From: Prevotellaceae bacterium
GTDB taxonomy: Bacteria > Bacteroidota > Bacteroidia > Bacteroidales > UBA932
Assembly (NCBI GenBank): GCA_031258755.1
Contig: JAIRMK010000075.1
Coordinates: 1-10,547, forward strand
Reading direction: 5' to 3'
Length of the DNA stretch: 10,547 bases
The notes below the pieces were generated by a model, which was not told where the DNA came from, ran no database searches, and worked only from the letters and a program-made list of their open reading frames with translations. Positions 1 to 6,458 of the stretch are shown one piece after another; positions within the stretch are counted from its first letter, which is position 1, and every line of letters begins with the position of its first letter. Position numbers and translations under genes: made by a program.

Positions 1-1
1 G

Positions 2-44
2 CTTCTATCGGGTGATAGAAGACGTTTCTATCGGGCGATAGAAG
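2..44. repeat. Two tandem short hairpins, 23-nt period
   Basis: Two near-identical palindromic units lie head to tail. The first (2-21) pairs CTTCTATC with GATAGAAG around a GGGT loop. The second (26-43) pairs TTCTATC with GATAGAA around GGGC, and 25/44 can add a G-U pair. The units start 23 nt apart. The array touches the window edge, so more copies may lie upstream. The hairpins could end an upstream transcript or be a small dispersed palindromic repeat. No T-run follows them, so an ordinary intrinsic terminator is not well supported. Confidence 0.6.
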
Positions 45-84
45 ATGATTATAAGCATGAAGTAAGATGAGATGTAAGATGTAT

Positions 85-120
85 GAATTAAACAACTAAA
101 CAGTTAAACAATTAAACAAC
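85..120 (+). repeat. A/T-rich TTAAACAA-type leader repeat, copy 1
   Basis: This stretch just before the MORN-protein start is built from repeated (a)ttaaacaa-like 8-10-mers with little variation. A closely similar stretch lies at 9301-9337 upstream of the fabG promoter. No TAnnTTTG promoter element is visible between position 1 and the start at 129, so transcription of the downstream gene either comes from beyond the window or uses an element I cannot recognise. Confidence 0.55.
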
Positions 121-128
121 AAAAAGCC

Positions 129-2174
129 ATGAAAAGAATTTTGATTATTTTAATTTGTGCAAGCAGCGGAATATTGCATGCGCAACAAACGGCAAGCAAA
201 TTTTGGGAAGAGGCAAAAACCGAAATTTCAAATGTCAATTATAATTACAGCAATGTATGTAATCTGCTTGATACAGTTATAAAACATACTGCAACAGGCG
301 ACCCTCTGAATATAGAGGCAAAATTGGTGTTGGCTCAAGTTCATGGCAATGAGGTAGAACTGGATAGGATGCAAAACGTAATAGATGATTTGCAAAGATA
401 CGTTGAAAATTATCCCGACGACAAGGAAACTGCAGCAGAATTGGACAGCATTATTGCTTTCAAAAACGAAATAATAAGGCTAAATACAAGTTTTTTTGAC
501 GATGTTTGCGGCATCTGGGTTTCTGATTATTCCGTTTCGGCAGATAAAATACCGTATCTGGCTTTTACAGTTACTAAAATTTCTGAAAATGGGAAATATC
601 AGGCAACGATATTGCCTTTCTGTTCGTTGTATGCAGCGATAAAATCCGAAGATGCCGCTCGTGGTTACAACACGAAAGTGCGCTCCAACTATGCTAATCT
701 GTATTTTGGCAGCGAAAGATACAAAAAAGGAAACCCTTTTGCCGCGCAGATGGGTATAGAATTTGTAGGCTCGTTCGGGCGTGAACTCATAAAAGGTTTC
801 AAATACCAACAATTAATAAATCCCAACAAACTTGATCTGGGAAGCATGCTTGGCGGTGCAGCCACAGAAATATTGGTGGACTTGGCGCTTACCGCTTTGA
901 TTGAATGGTCGGTATCAAAAACATATACCACAACTTTTGATATGCTGATAGACCGCATATTTGCAGGCTGTATTGATATAACAGTTCACGAAAGCCAGTA
1001 TCTTAACCGTTCTGATGGGCAAAACAGCGAAGCGCATTTTCAAAAAAAGTTTATGATGTATAAACTGTATCCCGAATATAATGTAACATTTGCCGCCAAT
1101 GCATATCCACTGTATAAGAAATGGATAAAGATTAATCCTGCCGACTCTGTCATTGGAAACAGCAAATTGAACAAAAACAAAATCTGTACGTTTGGCAGTA
1201 AACAACCGACTGATGCAGAAATTGAACAGTTAAATCTTAACTCTAAAAATGTTAAAGATTTTAATATACAAGCCTACGAAAAACTGAAAAACAAAGTTCT
1301 TGGATCGTATGCTTCCATATCTGAAGACCCTGAAAACGACCCTTTAACAAATGAAATAAAAGAAAATTTTGAATATTGCACACAAGGCATGCTACGCATA
1401 AACGAAAAATATTATAGAGATTTTACCGGCATTAAATCAGGAAAAGAAGGTCTCGGATTTAGCAGAATGCCTAATGGCGAATATATTGGCGAGTACGTGA
1501 AAAACGCAAGAAACGGCAAAGGATATTATAAATGGGACGATGGAGATGAATATGATGGGGAATGGAAAAACAATAAGATGCACGGCACGGGATATTATAA
1601 ATGGGCTAATGGAAGCGAATATGACGGTGAATGGAAAAATAACAAGATGCATGGTAAGGGATATTATAAAAAAGATGGAAATGAATATGTCGGCGAATAT
1701 AAGAATGACATGAAACACGGCAACGGATATTTCAAATGGAAGGATGGCGATGTGTTTGAAGGTACATTTAAAAATGGGTTTAGAGATAAAGGCATTCTAA
1801 AATACACTAATGGAAGCACGCATGAAGGCATTTGGACAAAATACGAAACAAAATTTACCGGAAAAATAACCGATACGGATGGAAATATTTTTGAAGGAGA
1901 GTCCAGTGGCAATAAATCCAAAGGAAAAGTAACTTATCTTAATGGAGATACCTTTACCGGTCAAGAGACAGTAGTAAAGAAAATAAATACCCGTACAGGC
2001 ATATACGAATATGCAAACGGCGATCGCTACGAAGGAAGGTGGTATGAAAAAGATGGGACGTGGCTGAAGGACGGAAAAGGCAAAATAACCACCGGCAACG
2101 AAACCGTTACGGGCATCTGGAAAGATGACGAACTAGTAAAAGAGCAAAAAAGAACGGTTAACGAAATAAAATAG
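129..2174 (+). CDS. Secreted MORN-repeat protein, N-terminal part of unknown function
   Basis: The 681-residue product begins with a clear signal peptide (MKRILIILICASSGILHAQ) and should leave the cytoplasm. Residues 20 to about 445 match no family I recognise. This part includes a hydrophobic glycine/alanine-rich stretch at about 237-260 that may be amphipathic or membrane-inserting. From about residue 449 to the end there are nine or ten MORN-type repeats with a core of the form G-x-Y-x-G-E-[WY]-K-N-x-x-x-H-G-x-G-Y. Repeats two and three are almost identical and have a 69-bp DNA period; the last repeats are degenerate. MORN arrays are extended beta-sheet scaffolds, and in some eukaryotic proteins they have been linked to membrane or phospholipid contact. 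The next gene starts 13 bp downstream, so the two are probably co-transcribed. ATG 129 is chosen because it begins the signal peptide directly. The MORN call is firm; the function is unknown. Confidence 0.9.
   Translation: MKRILIILICASSGILHAQQTASKFWEEAKTEISNVNYNYSNVCNLLDTVIKHTATGDPLNIEAKLVLAQVHGNEVELDRMQNVIDDLQRYVENYPDDKETAAELDSIIAFKNEIIRLNTSFFDDVCGIWVSDYSVSADKIPYLAFTVTKISENGKYQATILPFCSLYAAIKSEDAARGYNTKVRSNYANLYFGSERYKKGNPFAAQMGIEFVGSFGRELIKGFKYQQLINPNKLDLGSMLGGAATEILVDLALTALIEWSVSKTYTTTFDMLIDRIFAGCIDITVHESQYLNRSDGQNSEAHFQKKFMMYKLYPEYNVTFAANAYPLYKKWIKINPADSVIGNSKLNKNKICTFGSKQPTDAEIEQLNLNSKNVKDFNIQAYEKLKNKVLGSYASISEDPENDPLTNEIKENFEYCTQGMLRINEKYYRDFTGIKSGKEGLGFSRMPNGEYIGEYVKNARNGKGYYKWDDGDEYDGEWKNNKMHGTGYYKWANGSEYDGEWKNNKMHGKGYYKKDGNEYVGEYKNDMKHGNGYFKWKDGDVFEGTFKNGFRDKGILKYTNGSTHEGIWTKYETKFTGKITDTDGNIFEGESSGNKSKGKVTYLNGDTFTGQETVVKKINTRTGIYEYANGDRYEGRWYEKDGTWLKDGKGKITTGNETVTGIWKDDELVKEQKRTVNEIK
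1521..1670 (+). repeat. 69-bp tandem repeat encoding MORN units
   Basis: The string ggatattataaa recurs at 1521, 1590 and 1659, exactly 69 bp (23 codons) apart. The sequence between copies is largely conserved, including the codons for D-G-E-W-K-N-N-K-M-H-G. Near-identity at the DNA level points to recent duplication inside the MORN array. Confidence 0.8.
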
Positions 2175-2187
2175 CGTCAGCAAGAAC

Positions 2188-4137
2188 ATGAAAAAAATAA
2201 TATTAACAACATTGCTAATTGTTGCATGGCTTTTGTCTTTCAGCCAGACAGAAAAAGATATTAAAGATAATATCAATTCTGTTCCTGTAAATTATTCTGA
2301 TCCTTGTTATATTAAATATGAACAAAAAATATCTGGGATTAATTGGGAAAATGTTAGTAGCAAAGAGCTATTAAGTATTCACGATAAAGTAAATGAGGCA
2401 ATTAAAGAATATCGTGAATGCCTAGATAACAAAAGCAGAACGACCAATAATAGAACTTCGGGGTACATGGTAGGAACGTCAACAAAAACAGCAGTTATAG
2501 TGAATACTCCCGCTGAAACACACCGACCTGCATCACAATCTCGACAACCGCAGTCGCAAACAGTAGACACAAATGCTCCGACACAAGGGATGGGAAATTC
2601 GAAGCGACCCGCTAATAATAATAAAGTGGGAACATATCAAGGCGGTGTAGATCGCAGCAGAATAAATGCCAACAGCGCAAGACAAGCAGAAAGAAGAAGA
2701 CAAGATAATGCAAAACAACAACAACAAAAAGACGAAAATTTGAGGAAAGCCGATGCTTATGCACATGCTACTGTTGACCTTAAGATAAACGATGCTATAT
2801 CTGCGGTTAATAATCAAGATCGTGGACTTTCCAACCCGCTGGAAGGCCTAATAGCGGACAATGCGAACAAGCAACGTAATAAAGATGATAACCCTCAGTC
2901 ACAACCGGAAAAAATTGTAGTACATCGACCCGTTAAAATAAGGGAAGTAATGCAAATAAACACATTTAACGACAAAAAGGAGAAAATGAAAGAACTTGAA
3001 TTTGCCTTAATTGCAGAATTGGTTAAAACCGATGGCTTTGATACTGCAGGCATTGACATAACAAAGTATAACCCCGACTTATATTATTGCGGTTCCGGAG
3101 TTGTTTCAAATCCGGATGAAAGAAACTGGGTTGAACGTGATGGACGAGTTCCGCAAACAGCTAACATTGCTTGCTTTATACACGATATGCAGTATCTCAT
3201 TCTTGATAATCCAAAACTTATTGCCGATGCCAATTTCAAACAAAATACTTTGATAGAATTAAAGATGCGCGGCGTACCTGATAAACTTGCAGAAGATGTG
3301 TCAAATTATTATTTTTGGGGCGTTGATCTTTTTGCTGATGAAGCTTATCGTAATGCGCAGGCAGAAGCATTTTTTAAATGGAAACAAGGTGAAGTTGAAG
3401 CACAGTCAATAGAAGAAGATTTACCTCCAAAACAAGACCCAAATACATCCTATTTTATTTTTCCTGAATACAAAGAAAAAGGCATACAACTTGCAAACGA
3501 TTTATTACCGAAAGCAGAGGAAAAGTTGGCAAACTTTGACGAAAATATGGAACTTATGGATAAAAATATTGTTTTACGCCAAAAACAATTATTTGATTTT
3601 GCAAAGGAAAAAGCATTACTTGATTATGAAAGTATGATTGTGATGATGGATGGTAGTAAAATATGGTATTTAAGAGAACAATACGAACCAACTCTTAAAG
3701 AAAAATTTAATATGACGGACGAAGAACTGAAAATATTTAAAACTGAAATATATGCCAAACTTTCGCCTGATGCTAGTATAAATGAAAACCATAACCTTAT
3801 TTTTGAGGGTGGTAGTGTTTTTAAAGAAGTGGATAAACCAGACGATCTATTAAGTGTGAGTAACGAGTATCTTCATACAACCCTCATTAAAAAGACAGAA
3901 TTGGAAGCCTATGATATACGGAAAAAAAGTTTAGAAGAAGATATATCTGGTTTAAACAAACAATTAAAAGATTTCTACACAAATAAAGAAAATTTAATCA
4001 ACGACAAGACAGCTATTCAGAAAACTATTTCATATTACAGCAATGTTATACAGAATGGGAAAATAGTGGTAAATTCTAAAAACGATATTGACGCAATGAA
4101 TTTAGGCAATATTTTAAATGATATTTTAAATAAATAA
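2188..4137 (+). CDS. Secreted protein with phospholipase A2-like active-site motifs
   Basis: The 649-residue product starts with a signal peptide (MKKIILTTLLIVAWLLSFSQ). Residues about 80-190 are low-complexity, rich in Q, N, R and T, and probably disordered. The centre, about 285-345, carries the hallmarks of secreted phospholipase A2: Y300-C301-G302-S303-G304, matching the YCGxG calcium loop, and C329-F-I-H332-D333-M-Q-Y336, matching CxxHDxxY with the catalytic His and calcium-binding Asp. C301 and C329 sit where the conserved Cys29-Cys45 disulfide lies in the classical enzymes. The only other cysteines are C40 and C78. The gap from calcium loop to His (31 residues from Cys to His) is longer than in classical enzymes. 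Charged, helical, probably coiled-coil segments follow at about 430-480 and 565-620. If active, it would hydrolyse phospholipids in the periplasm or outside the cell. It lies 13 bp after the MORN gene. The motif is clear, but activity and target are unproven, and no named full-length family is recognised. Confidence 0.85.
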   Translation: MKKIILTTLLIVAWLLSFSQTEKDIKDNINSVPVNYSDPCYIKYEQKISGINWENVSSKELLSIHDKVNEAIKEYRECLDNKSRTTNNRTSGYMVGTSTKTAVIVNTPAETHRPASQSRQPQSQTVDTNAPTQGMGNSKRPANNNKVGTYQGGVDRSRINANSARQAERRRQDNAKQQQQKDENLRKADAYAHATVDLKINDAISAVNNQDRGLSNPLEGLIADNANKQRNKDDNPQSQPEKIVVHRPVKIREVMQINTFNDKKEKMKELEFALIAELVKTDGFDTAGIDITKYNPDLYYCGSGVVSNPDERNWVERDGRVPQTANIACFIHDMQYLILDNPKLIADANFKQNTLIELKMRGVPDKLAEDVSNYYFWGVDLFADEAYRNAQAEAFFKWKQGEVEAQSIEEDLPPKQDPNTSYFIFPEYKEKGIQLANDLLPKAEEKLANFDENMELMDKNIVLRQKQLFDFAKEKALLDYESMIVMMDGSKIWYLREQYEPTLKEKFNMTDEELKIFKTEIYAKLSPDASINENHNLIFEGGSVFKEVDKPDDLLSVSNEYLHTTLIKKTELEAYDIRKKSLEEDISGLNKQLKDFYTNKENLINDKTAIQKTISYYSNVIQNGKIVVNSKNDIDAMNLGNILNDILNK

Positions 4138-4188
4138 TCGGGGGTGTAAAATATTTTGTCCGAGGTGTCCAATGAGGCTATACCCCCC

Positions 4189-4217
4189 GTTCAGCCGAGG
4201 CTAAACCTCGGCTGAAC
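4189..4217 (+). terminator. Strong 12-bp hairpin after the PLA2-like gene
   Basis: A perfect 12-bp stem (4189-4200 with 4206-4217, GTTCAGCCGAGG against its complement) closes a five-base CTAAA loop, 51 bp after the stop at 4137. The stem is GC-rich, but no clear T-run follows. It is therefore either a hairpin that ends or protects the upstream transcript or a repeat element. Confidence 0.6.
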
Positions 4218-4219
4218 TA

Positions 4220-4251
4220 TTAAATCCCCGGCCTAACCTGACAGGTTCCGG
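4220..4251. repeat. TTAAATCCCCG element with small hairpin, copy 1
   Basis: An 11-base string TTAAATCCCCG at 4220-4230 is followed by an imperfect hairpin (AACCT/AGGTT around GAC at 4235-4247, flanked by CCGG at 4228-4231 and 4248-4251). The first 22 bases match 9195-9216 with three mismatches, so this appears to be a dispersed intergenic element rather than a gene-specific signal. Confidence 0.5.
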
Positions 4252-4288
4252 AAACGCCGATAGAGACAGGAATACACCGTTTACCCTG

Positions 4289-4306
4289 CCGTGCCGTCAG
4301 GCACGG
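4289..4306. repeat. 7-bp GC-rich hairpin
   Basis: CCGTGCC at 4289-4295 pairs perfectly with GGCACGG at 4300-4306 around a GTCA loop. On the + strand it is followed by AAAA rather than T. Read on the - strand the stem is preceded by T's, so it is not a standard terminator in either direction. It is the third hairpin in about 120 bp of non-coding sequence. Confidence 0.45.
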
Positions 4307-4336
4307 AAAATATTCTAAGAACCTTTCGACAAAGTT

Positions 4337-4367
4337 TTTGCAAAATTCAAAAAAGATTGTATCTTTG
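4337..4367 (+). promoter_or_regulatory. Bacteroidota-type promoter upstream of the AraC-type regulator
   Basis: TTTG at 4337-4340 (-33 element, within a run of T) is followed after 19 nt by TATCTTTG at 4360-4367, which fits the TAnnTTTG -7 consensus of Bacteroidota housekeeping promoters. Transcription would begin near 4374, about 110 nt before the ATG at 4484. Confidence 0.8.
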
Positions 4368-4377
4368 CACCAACAGT

Positions 4378-4420
4378 ACCCGTCTCCATCCCATAGAATT
4401 GCAGGCGGGTTATTTTTTTA
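4378..4420 (+). terminator. Terminator-like stem in the regulator's leader (attenuator or short RNA)
   Basis: ACCCGTCT at 4378-4385 can pair with AGGCGGGT at 4403-4410 (8 bp, one G-U) around a 17-nt loop, and the stem is followed directly by TATTTTTTTA. This is the shape of a rho-independent terminator. It begins only a few bases after the predicted transcription start near 4374. The promoter would thus produce either a RNA of about 45 nt or, on read-through, the mRNA of the regulator gene at 4484. Both readings are inferred from pairing and spacing. Confidence 0.5.
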
Positions 4421-4483
4421 TGTATATGAATAAACCTGCCTATTCTATAGTTGACCGGATTTCGTTGCTTAAATTATAAATCG

Positions 4484-6334
4484 ATGAGAACAGGGGCATT
4501 CTTTATTGTTTTTTTATTGGCTTTTACAGCAGCGGCGCAAGACAGCGACAGTTTTACAATCCGGCAGTATCCGTGGTCGATGAACGCTCTTTATTATCCC
4601 CGCACACCGGGATGCGACAGCGTTTATGCCGATACTTACGATGAAGTATGGTATTATAATTCCGACAGCCTTTTTCACAAAATAGCTACCGAAGGGCGAA
4701 CACACGAAGTAGAGGATTTATTGCAGCATTATTATTATCAGGTTATGGATTATATGTCTATGGAAAAGCGCCGCGAAGAATACAGTAAAATGTGCGAAGC
4801 AGCCCGCCGCTACCGTAGCGACTTTTTGCAAAATGAAGCCGACTTTATGGAAATCGCCATTGAACTGTATCCCTTGGATATTTTGAGCGAAAATTTTGAT
4901 GCAAAAATAGAAAAAATGAACAAACTGGTTGAGCGAGCAGTAAAGCGTGGCGACCGCAACACGGAATGTGTACTCCTGTTCGAAATATTCCAGATGTATA
5001 AAACGTACGAAAACTATAGCAAGGCGTTCAGTTTTGCCCGGACAGTATTGCAGAAAGCAGAGGCATTGACTATTGAAGAATGTCCGATGCTGCGCATTAT
5101 TTATTCATTTATCGGTGATGCATATTATCGTTTCAAAGATTATGACCGCGCTTTTTTCTGTATGAAAAAAGTCGAATCGCTTAATGGCATTTTGTTTGCC
5201 GACCGTCACAGTCTTCTGATAAAAGAAAGATTTGCCCAGTATTATGCTTCTCGCAATCAAATTGATTCGTCCGATTATTATTTTCGTTCGATGTATGACA
5301 GCCGCGAGAAAGTCAGGTTTCGCGCGGCATACGATGTTTCTGCCGTAAGCGGTATTGCCGCCAATATGGTTAAGAGAGGCGAATACGATAAGGCTGTTCC
5401 ATTGCTCGAAAGGTGGCGTCCTGAAGCGTTAAAGCGGTCTTATGCACATGCCGCTGACATACTCATAACGCTTGCAAAATGCTTTATTTTCAAAAAACAA
5501 TATGCTAAAGCCTCCGTATTGATTGATTCTGCGCAGGTATTGATAGCTACTGCAAGACCGAATGATATGACGCTCCGCGAAAAGTTATACAACCTTCAAT
5601 GCAACTATTACGAAGCCATTGGCAATGCATCGCTGACAGCGCTTTACGGCGATTCGGCACGCCTTGTTGCACGACAGCAGGCTGAAAAAAACAACGCCCT
5701 TATCATTCTGCGCGCCGAACAGGAACTTTTTGAAATCGAAAAAAACTTAAAAGATGAACAGATAGCAGTGCAGCAATCGCGTATTTTTTTTATAACGCTT
5801 ATTTCTCTTTTGAGTTTGCTGGCATTGGGCATCCTTATTTTCTTTTACCGCAAAAAACAGGTTGCATACCGCCAACTTGTTGCCAAAAACATCGAATGGG
5901 CGGGCATTAAAAATAATATCGTAAGCGAACCTGTTTCCGGGACATATTCCACATCTGAAAAATCAGACCATACGCGTGAAAAGGAAATAGTGAACAGTAT
6001 TTATAAACTGTTTGAAGACGAAAGCATTTATACCGACGTCAACTTATCATTGCCCAAACTTGCCGATTATTTGAACATCCCGCATCGCAATTATGTTTCC
6101 GAAGCCATCAATACGGTATGTAAATGCAATTTTAGCACATTCATAAACGATTACAGGATAAAATTTGCAATCAAAGCGCTCAATAATTTCGATTACGACA
6201 ACTATTCGTTTGAGCAAATCGCCGAAATGTCGGGATTTGCAAGCAGACAATCTTTTTACAACTCTTTCAAAATCAAAACAGGCTTGACGCCGGCTGTCTT
6301 CCGCAAAAACAGACAAACTGTAACAAATTCATAA
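4484..6334 (+). CDS. Membrane-anchored TPR / AraC-type transcriptional regulator
   Basis: ATG 4484 gives a 616-residue protein starting with a signal sequence (MRTGAFFIVFLLAFTAAAQ). The in-frame TTG at 4451 would bury that signal behind eleven extra residues, so it was not used. Residues about 60-420 are helical with TPR-like units, for example around 205-230, 295-315 and 326-350. A single membrane segment lies at about 434-455 and ends in YRKK, placing the remainder in the cytoplasm. The C-terminal 100 residues are an AraC-family DNA-binding domain with two helix-turn-helix units. The first is around 521-543 (LSLPKLADYLNIPHR). The second begins at S575 (SFEQIAEMSGFASRQSFY, then FKIKTGLTPAVFR). 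This is a common Bacteroidota design in which a periplasmic TPR sensor is joined to a DNA-binding output; the signal sensed is unknown. The nearest candidate target is the following OmpA-like gene, whose promoter lies beside a 34-bp palindrome. Confidence 0.9.
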   Translation: MRTGAFFIVFLLAFTAAAQDSDSFTIRQYPWSMNALYYPRTPGCDSVYADTYDEVWYYNSDSLFHKIATEGRTHEVEDLLQHYYYQVMDYMSMEKRREEYSKMCEAARRYRSDFLQNEADFMEIAIELYPLDILSENFDAKIEKMNKLVERAVKRGDRNTECVLLFEIFQMYKTYENYSKAFSFARTVLQKAEALTIEECPMLRIIYSFIGDAYYRFKDYDRAFFCMKKVESLNGILFADRHSLLIKERFAQYYASRNQIDSSDYYFRSMYDSREKVRFRAAYDVSAVSGIAANMVKRGEYDKAVPLLERWRPEALKRSYAHAADILITLAKCFIFKKQYAKASVLIDSAQVLIATARPNDMTLREKLYNLQCNYYEAIGNASLTALYGDSARLVARQQAEKNNALIILRAEQELFEIEKNLKDEQIAVQQSRIFFITLISLLSLLALGILIFFYRKKQVAYRQLVAKNIEWAGIKNNIVSEPVSGTYSTSEKSDHTREKEIVNSIYKLFEDESIYTDVNLSLPKLADYLNIPHRNYVSEAINTVCKCNFSTFINDYRIKFAIKALNNFDYDNYSFEQIAEMSGFASRQSFYNSFKIKTGLTPAVFRKNRQTVTNS

Positions 6335-6356
6335 TAACAATTAATTTGTCAGCATT

Positions 6357-6390
6357 TATTTTGTCAAAATTTGCAAATTTTGACAAAATA
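6357..6390. promoter_or_regulatory. Perfect 34-bp palindrome (operator or terminator)
   Basis: Positions 6357-6373 are the exact reverse complement of 6374-6390, centred on TTTGCAAA, with no interruption. It starts 22 bp after the regulator's stop and ends 12 bp before the -33 element of the next gene. It could be a binding site for a dimeric regulator or an A/T-rich transcript-end hairpin. No run of T follows immediately, which weakens the terminator reading. TTTGTC-type words recur at 6345-6350 and 6411-6416 as well as in both arms. Confidence 0.65.
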
Positions 6391-6402
6391 GTTGGTGTTT
6401 TA

Positions 6403-6434
6403 TTTGGCGTTTTGTCTCGTTAAAAATACTTTTG
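6403..6434 (+). promoter_or_regulatory. Bacteroidota-type promoter for the OmpA-like gene
   Basis: TTTG at 6403-6406 followed after 20 nt by TACTTTTG at 6427-6434 matches the TTTG-N(19-20)-TAnnTTTG pattern. The predicted transcript would start near 6441, giving a leader of about 18 nt before ATG 6459. Confidence 0.75.
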
Positions 6435-6458
6435 TAAGACAATCCAATAGCATTTTAT

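Noticed and set aside
2..44. CRISPR-like array at the window start
   Set aside because: There are only two units with a 23-nt period and almost no spacer; each unit is a self-complementary hairpin, so this is a palindromic repeat and not repeat-spacer DNA.
4291..4479. 62-codon open frame in the spacer before the AraC-type regulator
   Set aside because: It runs through a hairpin, the promoter and the terminator-like stem, and the translation has no coding character.
4451..4483. TTG 4451 as an upstream start of the regulator
   Set aside because: It would place eleven residues before a good signal peptide; ATG 4484 begins the signal peptide directly.
6411..6434. TTTG at 6411-6414 as the -33 element of the OmpA-like promoter
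   Set aside because: The gap to TACTTTTG is only 12 nt; TTTG at 6403-6406 has the correct 20-nt spacing.
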